64,000 nt of DNA, taken from an uncultured Dehalococcoidia bacterium. GTDB taxonomy: Bacteria > Chloroflexota > Dehalococcoidia > Lucifugimonadales > JAAXIE01. The notes beneath the pieces are model-generated. The model was not told the origin of the DNA and did no database searches. It saw only the letters and a list, made by a program, of their open reading frames with translations. Within the stretch, counting starts at the first letter, position 1. Each line of letters opens with the position of its first letter. The DNA lies in assembly GCA_951813255.1 (NCBI GenBank), contig OX638353.1, forward strand, positions 372,001 through 436,000, read 5' to 3'. The position numbers and the translations under genes are program-made. This document shows, one piece after another, positions 7,866-16,070 of this stretch.

Positions 7866-8150
7866 ATGAATATGGACGTCAAGAAAAAGAGACTCACACT
7901 GGACTTGGATCCTGGATTGCAACGCCGATTGAAGGCAGTGGCAGCCCTCAAGGGTGTGAGCATGCGCCAGTATTGTCAGACAGCGATCGAAAAGGAACTG
8001 GCTAGCGATGAGGCTGACGAGGCGGGGAGACCGGATTTCGCAATAGAGAGAATGCTGGCCCTCAAGGACGAGATCTTTCAGGGACGAAAGTTACCCGGTG
8101 ACTCAGTCGAATTCATTCGGGAGGCACGCGAATCCAGAGCGGCCCGCTGA
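7866..8150 (+). CDS. VapB-like ribbon-helix-helix antitoxin of a second TA pair
   Basis: 94 residues. The start KKKRLTLDLDPGLQRRLKAVAALKGVSMRQYCQTAIEKEL is a ribbon-helix-helix domain. The C-terminal half (ERMLALKDEIFQGRKLPGDSVEFIREARE) is the kind of toxin-wrapping tail seen in PIN-associated antitoxins. It is followed at once by a PIN gene that carries a premature stop, so the antitoxin may now be orphaned. Either of two in-frame ATGs (7866 or 7872) could be used. Confidence 0.7.
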   Translation: MNMDVKKKRLTLDLDPGLQRRLKAVAALKGVSMRQYCQTAIEKELASDEADEAGRPDFAIERMLALKDEIFQGRKLPGDSVEFIREARESRAAR

Positions 8151-8164
8151 ACGGCCTCGTCGTT

Positions 8165-8590
8165 GTGGATGCCAGCCCAGCTGTGAAATGGTTGGTGGAG
8201 GAGGAGGGCTCTGATTCCGCCGCCGGGCTAATCAGGTTCTGGGACAGAAGTGGAACACTGCTAGTAGGGCCGTACCTCTTGGGCATAGAGGTGGCCAACG
8301 TCCTTCATGGTCGAGTGCTCAGAGGAGAAGTGAGCCTAGAAGAAGCGGCGGACTAGTTGGAGAACTTGCTGACCTCGGTCGTCGAGCTGAGAGACACTTC
8401 CAGCCTGTACCGCAGAACCTTGGAATTCGCCCTTCAGCTACGACAAGGTGCCGTATACGATTCACATTATCTTGCACTGGCTGAATCCCTTGGTTGCGAC
8501 CTGTGGACCGCTGACGAGAGGTTTTATCGTGCGGCCGCTCCCCTAGCTCCTAACGTCCATCGACTGGGAGAATTCGTTGTCTCGGAGTAG
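8165..8590 (+). pseudogene. VapC-like PIN toxin gene interrupted by in-frame TAG
   Basis: Read through TAG at 8354-8356, the frame gives a complete PIN protein: VVDASPAVKWLVEEE, then GIEVANVLHGRVLRGE, VYDSHYLALAESLGCDLWTADERFY and a short tail. All four acidic positions (D in VDAS, E in GIEV, D in YDSH, D in TADE) are intact and the second half continues in exactly the same frame. Only one base separates it from an active gene, so this is a very recent nonsense mutation, a sequencing error, or readthrough. The start may be the GTG at 8165 or a few codons earlier, since the frame reaches back to CTG at 8147, which overlaps the antitoxin stop. The upstream antitoxin is intact. Confidence 0.75.
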
Positions 8591-8631
8591 GGAGCTTCTC
8601 CCAAGAGCTCTTGGACTACGATAGTTCAAAC

Positions 8632-9132
8632 ATGATGCATGGCGATCGATATTGTTCCAGCTGCGGTTTGTCCCTCGAAGTCCGTTCGATGGAGGGGAAG
8701 GAGCGACCCGTCTGCACCGAGTGCGGGCGGGTGGTGTACTACGACCCCAAGGTGTCGACGGTGTGCGTGGTGGCGCGGGACGGCAAGGTGCTCTTTATAA
8801 AGCGTGGCAATGAGCCGGGATACGGCCTGTGGAGTCTGCCGGGAGGGTATGTGGACCGGGGTGAGGTGGTGGAGGAAGCGGCTGCTCGCGAAGTGTTCGA
8901 GGAGACAGGTCTGGAGGTGGAGGTGGGCGGCTTGCTGGGGGTCTTCTCCGAGGAGGGCCGTCCGGTGATTCTGGTGGCTTATGAAGCAACGGAGAAGGGC
9001 GGAACGCTGGCGCCGGGGTCGGAGGCTCTGGAGGTGGGGTTTTTTGCCCCTGATGCCCTGCCTCCCATTGCGTTTCCCCGAGACACCCACCTGTTGGAGC
9101 TATGGCAGCAAGGCAAGGCGCAGAGGGACTAG
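8632..9132 (+). CDS. Nudix hydrolase with N-terminal zinc ribbon (NudC/ADP-ribose pyrophosphatase-like)
   Basis: A short zinc ribbon (CSSCGL and CTECGR) is followed by VVYYDPKV and a perfect Nudix box beginning GGYVDRGEVVEE and ending with REVFEETGL. Nudix enzymes cleave nucleoside diphosphates linked to another moiety, using Mg2+. The zinc ribbon and spacing resemble NADH pyrophosphatase-like or small ADP-ribose-type hydrolases; the substrate is not assigned. The ATG at 8632 is preferred to a TTG at 8611 because it lies just before the ribbon. The C-terminal part is ordinary. Confidence 0.8.
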   Translation: MMHGDRYCSSCGLSLEVRSMEGKERPVCTECGRVVYYDPKVSTVCVVARDGKVLFIKRGNEPGYGLWSLPGGYVDRGEVVEEAAAREVFEETGLEVEVGGLLGVFSEEGRPVILVAYEATEKGGTLAPGSEALEVGFFAPDALPPIAFPRDTHLLELWQQGKAQRD

Positions 9133-9145
9133 ATGCCGGTTCTGC

Positions 9146-9174
9146 TTGACACTATATCTGTGTCACAACATAAT
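9146..9174 (+). promoter_or_regulatory. Predicted sigma-70-type promoter of the garR-like/sucCD unit
   Basis: TTGACA (9146-9151), exactly 17 bases, then CATAAT (9169-9174). It lies 45 bases before the chosen GTG. A short direct repeat ATCGGCCC follows in the leader. Confidence 0.6.
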
Positions 9175-9218
9175 CGGCCCAACGTGAATCGGCCCGAAAT
9201 TGGCTATTGGAGGCTGTC

Positions 9219-10112
9219 GTGGCCCAAGTGGGCTTCATAGGTCTGGGGATCATGGGCAAGCCCATGGCCCGCAACCTCGTCAATGCGGGTTACTCGCTGG
9301 TTGTGCATGACCACAAGCAGGGGCCCATGCAGGAGCTGGCGACCGAGGGCGCGGAGATGGCGCAGTCGTGCCGGCAGGCTTCCGAGGGCTGCGAGGTCAT
9401 CATCACCATGCTGCCCGACTCGGCCGACTCCGAGGATGCCATTCTGGGGCATCACGGTGTGCTGGAAGGCGCTCCGGCTGGCTCCACCATCATCGACATG
9501 AGTTCCATCAATCCACTGGTGAGCCAGAAGATTGCTGCCGAGGCCGCCAAGCACAACGTAGAGATGCTGGATGCTCCTGTCAGCGGGGGCGAACCCGGTG
9601 CCATCGCGGGGACTCTGGCCATCATGGTGGGCGGTAACGAGGAGATCTTTCAGAAGCACGAAGAGTTGCTGCACGTGATGGGCCGCAGCGTAGTGCGTGT
9701 GGGTGAGGTTGGCGCAGGCAACGTGGTCAAGGTGGCCAACCAGATGATCGTCGCCGCCAACATCGAGATCATCGGCGAGGCCTTGACCCTCTCCCAGAAG
9801 GCAGGAATCGACCCTAAGGTGGTGTTCGACGCCATACGCGGTGGTTTGGCGGGCAGCAATGCCTTGGAAGCCAAGGCTCCGATGATGATGGAGCGCAACT
9901 TCCGCCCCGGCTTCCGGATCCGCCTGCACCAGAAGGACCTGAACAACGCCATGGCCACGGCTAGGGACTTGGGAGTGCCGGTGCCGGTTACAAGCCTACT
10001 CCAGCAGGTCATGGGTAGCTTGGTCAACGACGGCAAGGGCGACTTGGACCACTCGGCCATCGTGAACTTCATCGAGGCCATGGCCCACACCGAGATCAGG
10101 ACCCAGTCCTAA
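9219..10112 (+). CDS. 2-hydroxy-3-oxopropionate (tartronate semialdehyde) reductase-like beta-hydroxyacid dehydrogenase
   Basis: About 297 residues. The N-terminal Rossmann motif GFIGLGIMGKPMARNL, the substrate-site DAPVSGGEPGAIAGTL and the catalytic-lysine segment GNVVKVANQMIVAANIE are those of the beta-hydroxyacid dehydrogenase family and closest in wording to GarR/GlxR, which reduce tartronate semialdehyde to D-glycerate with NAD(P)H. 3-hydroxyisobutyrate dehydrogenase is the main alternative. GTG at 9219 is chosen because GGAGG (9209-9213) is 5 bases upstream. The gene is followed after 4 bases by sucC and sucD, so an operon is likely. Confidence 0.8.
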   Translation: MAQVGFIGLGIMGKPMARNLVNAGYSLVVHDHKQGPMQELATEGAEMAQSCRQASEGCEVIITMLPDSADSEDAILGHHGVLEGAPAGSTIIDMSSINPLVSQKIAAEAAKHNVEMLDAPVSGGEPGAIAGTLAIMVGGNEEIFQKHEELLHVMGRSVVRVGEVGAGNVVKVANQMIVAANIEIIGEALTLSQKAGIDPKVVFDAIRGGLAGSNALEAKAPMMMERNFRPGFRIRLHQKDLNNAMATARDLGVPVPVTSLLQQVMGSLVNDGKGDLDHSAIVNFIEAMAHTEIRTQS

Positions 10113-10116
10113 CCCC

Positions 10117-11283
10117 ATGAAGGTCCACGAATATCAGGCCAAGGCCCTGATGGCCCTTTACGGTGTGCCTGTCCCCAAGGGGCAGATTGCCTCCACGCCC
10201 AGCGATGCACGTCGCATTACCGAGGAGCTTGGCGGGCGCTCCGTGGTCAAGGCCCAGGTGCACGCCGGAGCACGGGGCAAGGCCGGAGGCATCGTTCTAG
10301 CCAATTCTCCCCAGGAAGCAGAGGGCGCTGCTGCCTCTCTGCTGGACAAGCAACTGGTGACGGCGCAAACGGGGCCGGAAGGCGCTCCGGTGCACCGTGT
10401 GCTCATCGAGCAGACCGTCGATGTAGCCAAGGAGTTGTACCTCGCTATTACCGTTGACCGCACCTATCGCGGACCCGTGGTCATCGCGTGCGAGGCTGGG
10501 GGCATGGACATCGAGGAGGTGGCCAACACCTCCCCCGAGAAGATACTGCGCGAGGGCGTAGACCCTCTTATTGGCTTCCAGGGTTTCCAAGGGAGGCGTC
10601 TGGCTGAGGGCATAGGCTTGGACCGGGCCCAGTCCCGGCAGGCCAGCGACATCATATCGGGGCTTACCCGCCTGTTTGATGACATGGACTGTTCGCTGGT
10701 GGAAATCAACCCGCTCGTGGTCACCGCCGATGGCAGCCTGCTTGCCCTCGACGGCAAGGTCAGCTTGGACGACGATGCCGTCTTCCGCCACCCGGAGGCA
10801 CAGGAACTGCGCGACCCGGAGCAGGAGGACCCCCTCGAGAGCCAAGCCATAGATGCGGGCATCGCGTACGTGAAGCTGGACGGCGACGTTGGCTGCTTGG
10901 TGAACGGGGCTGGGCTGGCCATGGCGACCATGGACGTGATCAAGGGCGCAGGCATGAGCCCCGCTAACTTCCTGGATGTGGGCGGCGGGGCCAGCGTGGA
11001 GAAGGTAGCCCAAGCCTGCCGCCTCATGCTCTCCGACCCGGACGTCAAGCGCGTGCTGCTGAACGTGTTCGGCGGGATCCTGCGCTGCGATATCGCGGCC
11101 GCTGGCGTGATTCAGGCCTACCGCGAGACCAACTGTGAATTGCCACTCTTCGTTCGGATGCTGGGCACCAACGTTGACGAGGGGGCGGCTGCGCTCCGAG
11201 ATTCAGGGCTGGACGTCACTTTCTCGCAATCTCTGCTGGAAGTAGCGGCTGCCTTGACTGCCTCCTCAGAGTCAAAAGGTTGA
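10117..11283 (+). CDS. sucC: Succinyl-CoA synthetase beta subunit (or malate-CoA ligase large subunit)
   Basis: 388 residues, the standard length. It starts [20 protein letters not shown], the ATP-grasp beta-subunit start, with the grasp domain running to about residue 240 and the CoA-ligase domain containing [18 protein letters not shown] and [10 protein letters not shown]. With the alpha subunit it joins succinate and CoA at the cost of ATP or GTP in the TCA cycle. The same family includes malate-CoA ligase (MtkA). The coupled tartronate-semialdehyde-reductase-like gene makes a glyoxylate or malyl-CoA role conceivable, but sequence alone does not decide. Confidence 0.88.
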   Translation: MKVHEYQAKALMALYGVPVPKGQIASTPSDARRITEELGGRSVVKAQVHAGARGKAGGIVLANSPQEAEGAAASLLDKQLVTAQTGPEGAPVHRVLIEQTVDVAKELYLAITVDRTYRGPVVIACEAGGMDIEEVANTSPEKILREGVDPLIGFQGFQGRRLAEGIGLDRAQSRQASDIISGLTRLFDDMDCSLVEINPLVVTADGSLLALDGKVSLDDDAVFRHPEAQELRDPEQEDPLESQAIDAGIAYVKLDGDVGCLVNGAGLAMATMDVIKGAGMSPANFLDVGGGASVEKVAQACRLMLSDPDVKRVLLNVFGGILRCDIAAAGVIQAYRETNCELPLFVRMLGTNVDEGAAALRDSGLDVTFSQSLLEVAAALTASSESKG

Positions 11284-11302
11284 TGCAGGGAACGGGTCGC
11301 AA

Positions 11303-12190
11303 GTGAGCATTCTGGTTGGCGAGAATACCCGGCTGATTGTACAAGGCATCACCGGTCAGGAAGGCAGCTTCCATGCACGTGCTTGCAAGGCCTACGGCAC
11401 CAATCTGGTGGCTGGGGTTACGCCGGGGCGTGGAGGCCAGGTTTTCGACGAAACAGTCCCAGTGTTCGACTCCATGGATGAGGCCGTATCCAAGACCGGG
11501 GCCAACACCTCCCTGATATTCGTGCCCCCGCCCTTCGCCGCCGAAGCCATCATTGAGGCAGTCCTCTCAGGCGTCGAGCTTGTCATCTGCATCACCGAGG
11601 GCGTGCCCGTGATGGACACGGTGCGGGTGGTGCGCTTCATCGAGCACCGCCCTGTCACCCTCATCGGTCCCAACTGCCCTGGCCTGATAACCCCAGCCGC
11701 CCGCTGCAAGGTGGGCATCATGCCGGGCGCCATCCACATGCCAGGTCGCATGGGCTTGGTGTCCCGCAGTGGCACCCTCACCTACGAGGCAGTGGGCCAG
11801 CTCACGACCCTTGGCATCGGGCAGACGACGTGTGTTGGCGTAGGCGGTGACCCATTGGTCGGCACCGGTTTCGTCGACATACTGCGACGGTTCCAAAACG
11901 ACCCTGAAACCGAAATGGTCACCCTCATCGGCGAGATCGGCGGAACTATGGAGCAGGAAGCCGCCGAGTTCATCCGTACCGAGATGACCAAGCCCGTGGC
12001 AGCCCTCATTGCCGGCGCCACCGCCCCTCAGGGGAAGCGCATGGGGCATGCCGGCGCGGTGATCACCGGCGAGGCCGCTACCGCCTCCGCCAAGACCGAG
12101 GCCCTGCGCCAAGCTGGCACCCGCATCATTCCCTCGCCCGCGCACATAGGCGTCACCGTGCAGGCCATGATGGATGAGGCGGGGCGGTAG
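11303..12190 (+). CDS. sucD: Succinyl-CoA synthetase alpha subunit (or malate-CoA ligase small subunit)
   Basis: 295 residues with the CoA-binding Rossmann start ([16 protein letters not shown]), [10 protein letters not shown], and the phosphohistidine loop [11 protein letters not shown] near residues 250-260. The subunit carries the histidine that is phosphorylated by succinyl phosphate during catalysis. It begins at GTG 20 bases after sucC and forms the heterodimer with that product. Everything needed for activity is visible. Confidence 0.9.
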   Translation: MSILVGENTRLIVQGITGQEGSFHARACKAYGTNLVAGVTPGRGGQVFDETVPVFDSMDEAVSKTGANTSLIFVPPPFAAEAIIEAVLSGVELVICITEGVPVMDTVRVVRFIEHRPVTLIGPNCPGLITPAARCKVGIMPGAIHMPGRMGLVSRSGTLTYEAVGQLTTLGIGQTTCVGVGGDPLVGTGFVDILRRFQNDPETEMVTLIGEIGGTMEQEAAEFIRTEMTKPVAALIAGATAPQGKRMGHAGAVITGEAATASAKTEALRQAGTRIIPSPAHIGVTVQAMMDEAGR

Positions 12191-12303
12191 ACCTCGCCGC
12201 ACCTGCAATGGTCCCTTCGTGGGTCCGGTTTGACGGTGTTTCCTCGCCTTGCTAGATTCTAGATACAGGCCCGTGCTGCTGTTTGCAGCCTAGGGAGTAA
12301 ACC

Positions 12304-12762
12304 ATGGGTACGTTCGTCACCACAGTGGGCGTTGGTGATACCAACGGAGGGGAACTCCGTAATGTGGAGTTGCTCGTTGATACCGGTGCCGCGCACACGA
12401 TGCTGCCTGCTACGTTCCTCCGGCAGTTGAACGTAGAGCCTCTGGAGAATGTCCTGTTGGCGTTTGCTTATGGAGGACAGGCGGTGTGGCCTGTGGGGAT
12501 GGCGACGCTTTCCTATCAAGGTCGGCTACGGCAATGTCCTGTCGTTTTCTGTCCCCACGAACAGTTTCTCTTGGGGGCGACCACCTTGGAGATATTCAAC
12601 CTCGCGGTAGACCCCGTTAAACCAGCAATTGGTCCCGACGACCCTGATCGGACGCATCGGTTAGACCCGTATCACCGTCCGCGCAATGCCCCCTCCCGTG
12701 CGATAGGCAAGCCATTTTCGGGATGTAACATGGCAACGGGGCGGGACGTGAGGATTAGTTGA
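12304..12762 (+). CDS. Clan AA retropepsin-like aspartic protease, with probable 3' frameshift
   Basis: The active-site motif LLVDTGAAHTMLP and the second strand motif FLLGATTLEIFNLAVDP define a single-domain retropepsin-like protease as found in many bacteria, working as a dimer. Family members usually end about 15 residues after the AVDP. Here the open frame runs on for 46 residues of unconvincing sequence. Removing one C from the CCCC run at 12612-12615 restores an ending LNQQLVPTTLIGRIG and a stop at 12662-12664, which is the normal C-terminus. So the annotated 152-residue frame probably carries a one-base insertion or sequencing error. The catalytic part is unaffected. Substrate unknown. 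Confidence 0.7.
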   Translation: MGTFVTTVGVGDTNGGELRNVELLVDTGAAHTMLPATFLRQLNVEPLENVLLAFAYGGQAVWPVGMATLSYQGRLRQCPVVFCPHEQFLLGATTLEIFNLAVDPVKPAIGPDDPDRTHRLDPYHRPRNAPSRAIGKPFSGCNMATGRDVRIS

Positions 12763-12838
12763 CAGCCCAAACTGCATCGTTTACAAAGGCTCCAGGTACC
12801 TTGCCCAAGCTCTCTCCGCTAAGACAGGAGGCTATTCC

Positions 12839-13372
12839 ATGGCCAGCACGATGACACCGTTTAACCTCAAAGCATGGGTCGAGGAGCACCGTGACCTCCT
12901 GAAGCCCCCTGTCGGCGCAGAGATGGTCTGGAAGGACTCCGAGTTCATCATCATGGTCATCGGCGGGCCCAACGCCCGTCGCGACTTCCACATCGACCCC
13001 GGCGACGAGTTCTTCTACCAGCTTGAGGGTGACATCGCCTTGGAGTACATCGACGGCGACGGCCAGCGCCAGAAGGCGGAAATCAAGCAGGGTGATGTGT
13101 TCCTGCTGCCAGCCAACGTGCCCCACTCTCCCCAGCGTGGCGAGAACACCGTCGGACTCGTGGTGGAGCGGGTGCGCGCTCCCGAAGAACCTGAGAAGTT
13201 CGCTTGGTACTGCGAGGAATGCAACGCCAGGATATATGAGTTGGGTCGGGGCAAGGACGAACTCCTGACGGATTTGCGCCAGGCCAACGAACGCTACAAT
13301 GTTGACCCCGAAATGCGCACCTGCAAAGCCTGTGGCTACGTGCAACCGGTGGCCACTGGTCCGAGGTTGTGA
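12839..13372 (+). CDS. nbaC: 3-hydroxyanthranilate 3,4-dioxygenase
   Basis: 177 residues. The cupin Fe(II) ligands fall at H51, E57 (DFHIDPGDEFFYQLEGD) and H96 (NVPHSPQRGENTVGLVVER), and the second, rubredoxin-like metal site of the bacterial enzymes is complete at C125, C128, C162 and C165. These are the positions known from the Ralstonia enzyme. It opens 3-hydroxyanthranilate to 2-amino-3-carboxymuconate semialdehyde in tryptophan or nitrobenzoate degradation and de novo NAD synthesis. No other kynurenine-pathway gene is in the window, so the context is not informative. AGGAGG precedes the ATG. Confidence 0.9.
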   Translation: MASTMTPFNLKAWVEEHRDLLKPPVGAEMVWKDSEFIIMVIGGPNARRDFHIDPGDEFFYQLEGDIALEYIDGDGQRQKAEIKQGDVFLLPANVPHSPQRGENTVGLVVERVRAPEEPEKFAWYCEECNARIYELGRGKDELLTDLRQANERYNVDPEMRTCKACGYVQPVATGPRL

Positions 13373-13482
13373 GCGTAGGCCAATGACGCTCGCAGCAACA
13401 GCCCGCGTCGCAAGGCCGGTAGGCCAGGCAAGGTCCGATTGACCAGCGGAGTGAGAGACCTGGGCGGAGGAGGTGGGCTGTA

Positions 13483-15009
13483 ATGGAAACAGCAGCGGCC
13501 CACAGGGATCAGGTGGCCGAGCTCTACGACAGGGTGCTCGGCCAGCGCCAGCTAATTCTTGCCAGTAACCGCGGCCCGGTGGAGTACCAGTACACCCCTG
13601 ACGGACGCCAGGAAGTCCGCCGTGGCAGCGGTGGCGTTGTCACTGCCCTCAATTCCCTCACTCAGGTAGCCGATTTTACCTGGGTCGCCGGGGCGATGGG
13701 CGAGGGTGATCGCCGGGCTTGGGAGGACTCGGGTGGTCAGCCCCTGCGCTCCCCTCTGCCTGGCCACCGGGTCAACGTGCGTTTCGTTGCCACCCCCCGT
13801 CGCGTATACGACAAGTACTACAACGTGTTCTGCAACCCGCTGCTCTGGTTCCTCCAGCACTACATGTGGAACTCCCCCTACGACCCCAACATCGATGCCA
13901 CTGTGTACGATGCTTGGGACGACGGCTATGTCCCTGTGAACCAGGCCTTCACCCAAGCCGTGGTCGATCAGATAGAGTCAGCCCCGGAACCCCCGGTGGT
14001 CGTGCTGCACGACTATCACCTCTATCTCGCGCCAGCCATGGTGCGGGAAAAAGCCCCCGACTCGATCATCCAGCATTTCTCGCACATACCTTGGCCAGCA
14101 GTACGGTACTGGGAGCTTCTGCCCGCCTACATGCTGGAGGCAATCTGCTACGGCCTCTGCGCTGCGGACATCCTCGGCTTCCAGACTCCCAGCGACGCGC
14201 GGAACTTCCTCGACACCTGCGAGTGGGTGCTGTCTGACGTGCAGGTGGACCATGCCGGGCAATCGGTCCGGCACCAAGGCCGCACCACCTACGTTCGCTC
14301 CTATCCTGTCTCCATCAACGTGGATGAGATACGTGACATGGCGTCCAGTCCACAAGCACTGGATTACGAGAAGCAGTTGCAGGACGAGTGCGGCGAACTC
14401 ACCATCATGCGGGTCGACCGGGCCGAGCCCAGCAAGAACATCGTCCGCGGCTTCCGCGCCTACGACCTGCTGCTCAACCGCCACCCGGAATTGAAGGGCA
14501 GGGTGGTCTTCCTCGCGTTCCTGGTCCCGTCACGCACCGACATACGCCAGTACCAGCGCTACATGGAAGAAATACGCCGGATCATCGAACGGATAAACAC
14601 TACCCACGGCACCGACGACTGGACGCCCATCCGCACCTACTTCGAGAACAACTACACCCAAGCCATCGCGGGTATGAAACTGTACGATGTGTTGCTGGTA
14701 AACTCTGTCATAGACGGCATGAACCTGGTGGCCAAGGAAGGACCGGTGGTGAATACCCGCGATGGCGTGCTGGTACTCTCCGTGGGAGCGGGAGCCCACC
14801 GCGAGCTTTCGAGGGGTGCCCTGTCGGTATCGCCTGCCGATATCGAGGGCACCATGCAGGCCATGTACCAAGGCCTGACCATGAGCGCCGAAGAACGGGC
14901 GGACCGGGCCCAGCGGTTGTGCAGCATCATAGAAGAACGTGACAACCTCCACTGGCTGGGTTCCCAGCTACACGATATCGAGACACTATTGTTGCAAGGG
15001 AGTGAATGA
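13483..15009 (+). CDS. otsA: Trehalose-6-phosphate synthase (GT20 family)
   Basis: 508 residues of GT20 glycosyltransferase: ASNRGPVEY and GSGGVVTALNSL at the start, LHDYHLYLAPAMVREK and FSHIPWP in the middle, VIDGMNLVAKEGPVV near the end. OtsA joins UDP- or GDP-glucose and glucose-6-phosphate. The donor-phosphate lysine and arginine are kept in VDRAEPSKN, but the usual D-Y-x-K-G wording (DRLDYSKG) is changed, so a related GT20 product such as glucosylglycerol phosphate cannot be excluded. An OtsB phosphatase 2.7 kb downstream on the other strand supports trehalose. GGAGGAGG precedes the ATG. Confidence 0.82.
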   Translation: METAAAHRDQVAELYDRVLGQRQLILASNRGPVEYQYTPDGRQEVRRGSGGVVTALNSLTQVADFTWVAGAMGEGDRRAWEDSGGQPLRSPLPGHRVNVRFVATPRRVYDKYYNVFCNPLLWFLQHYMWNSPYDPNIDATVYDAWDDGYVPVNQAFTQAVVDQIESAPEPPVVVLHDYHLYLAPAMVREKAPDSIIQHFSHIPWPAVRYWELLPAYMLEAICYGLCAADILGFQTPSDARNFLDTCEWVLSDVQVDHAGQSVRHQGRTTYVRSYPVSINVDEIRDMASSPQALDYEKQLQDECGELTIMRVDRAEPSKNIVRGFRAYDLLLNRHPELKGRVVFLAFLVPSRTDIRQYQRYMEEIRRIIERINTTHGTDDWTPIRTYFENNYTQAIAGMKLYDVLLVNSVIDGMNLVAKEGPVVNTRDGVLVLSVGAGAHRELSRGALSVSPADIEGTMQAMYQGLTMSAEERADRAQRLCSIIEERDNLHWLGSQLHDIETLLLQGSE

Positions 15010-15010
15010 A

Positions 15011-15880
15011 ATGACGACAGCCCAGGGAATCCCCACTTTTGAACAGCGTCTGGACAACCTCCGAGCCGAGTCCCAGCGTTTCCACGATTACCTGTCAGCC
15101 CTCCCCGCCGGGTCTTGGAACGCCCAGAGCGCCTGCGACCTCTGGGAAGTGGGCCATGTGGTCGCCCATCTGGTGGGCGTAGCCGAGTTCTACGCCACGA
15201 CCGTCGAGCGTGGTATAGAGGGCAACGTGGAAACACTGCCGGGCCGTGCCCCCGCTGGCTCCCAGACCGGTGCGACCTCCCATGAAGGTATCCACCAGCG
15301 GGCTCTCGCTGCCCGAGAGCAACTGGGACAGCAGGTCGTGACGGAACTGGCCGCCCAGAGCGACCGCCTGATCAACGTGCTGGGGAACCTGAAGCCCGAC
15401 GAACATCCCAAGCCCTGCTATCACCCCGGAGGCTACGTGCCCGCAGGCAACTTCGTCGACATGCGGTTCAAGGAGCTGGGACTGCATGACTGGGATATCA
15501 AGTCCCGTCTGGAGTCCGACTACCACATGCTGCCAGCCAGCATGCCCTCCATGATCATCCTGATACTCAACTCCTTCGCCTCGGGCTCATTGCCCTACGC
15601 CTTCTGGCCCGGCCCCGGTCTCGACAAGCCCGTCCGTTACCGGTTCAACGTGAGCAACCCCGTGGAACTGAACGCCGACATAGTCGTGGAGAGCGACAGG
15701 GTCCATATCGAAAGCCCCGAGGGCGAGGCCGACGTCACCTGCAGTTGCGACACCGAGACCTTCCTTCTCATGTCCTACGGCCGCCTGCCGTCCAACGAAG
15801 CCATCTCCAGCGGAAGACTCAAAGCCGAAGGCGACGCCACCGCCATCACCCGCTTCAGCGAGTGGTTCCGGGGGATTTAG
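15011..15880 (+). CDS. MDMPI/DinB-like (maleylpyruvate-isomerase N-terminal domain) protein
   Basis: The chosen ATG (15011) lies one base after the otsA stop and is served by AAGGGAG inside the otsA end, so the two are translationally coupled. The first half is a four-helix DinB/MDMPI bundle: LSALPAGSWNAQSACDLWEVGHVVAHLVGVAEFY, with the metal-type histidines HVVAHLV and LGLHDWDI. The C-terminal half (about residues 190-289) resembles the SCP2-like extension common in this family. Members bind metal and often use mycothiol or other thiols, but most are uncharacterised. Its link with otsA is unexplained. Confidence 0.7.
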   Translation: MTTAQGIPTFEQRLDNLRAESQRFHDYLSALPAGSWNAQSACDLWEVGHVVAHLVGVAEFYATTVERGIEGNVETLPGRAPAGSQTGATSHEGIHQRALAAREQLGQQVVTELAAQSDRLINVLGNLKPDEHPKPCYHPGGYVPAGNFVDMRFKELGLHDWDIKSRLESDYHMLPASMPSMIILILNSFASGSLPYAFWPGPGLDKPVRYRFNVSNPVELNADIVVESDRVHIESPEGEADVTCSCDTETFLLMSYGRLPSNEAISSGRLKAEGDATAITRFSEWFRGI

Positions 15881-15991
15881 GGGCTGCTCCAGCCACCAAC
15901 TGAGAAACCGCTTCATCTTTCCTAGCGTGGCCAAAGTGTAGTCAAAATGTTCCAGACTAAACGGGCGGCCTTGGCTTAGAACTGTACTGAC
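15881..15991 (-). pseudogene. 3' fragment of a second otsB gene
   Basis: Read on the minus strand this stretch encodes VSTVLSQGRP and FDYTLATLGKMKRFLSWW. It aligns with the C-terminus of the intact OtsB 1.7 kb to the right (VAVLGEDCPE and ADYTLGSVGEMEGFLTWW). The rest of the gene is missing and the frame runs into the antisense of the MDMPI gene. At DNA level the copies are clearly diverged, so this is not a fresh duplication. It marks the left flank of the DUF262-HEPN insertion. Confidence 0.65.
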
Positions 15992-16070
15992 ATAAGGGTT
16001 AGATGTATCTCCACGGAGTGCCGCGCCTAAAAGCAACAAATACTGATGGTTGTTAATTGAAGGAGCAGGA

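Noticed and set aside
15587..16039. Minus-strand 150-residue open frame over the MDMPI gene end
   Set aside because: Only the stretch 15881-15991 resembles a protein (the OtsB end). The remainder is antisense to a well-supported gene, so it is treated as a fragment, not a gene.
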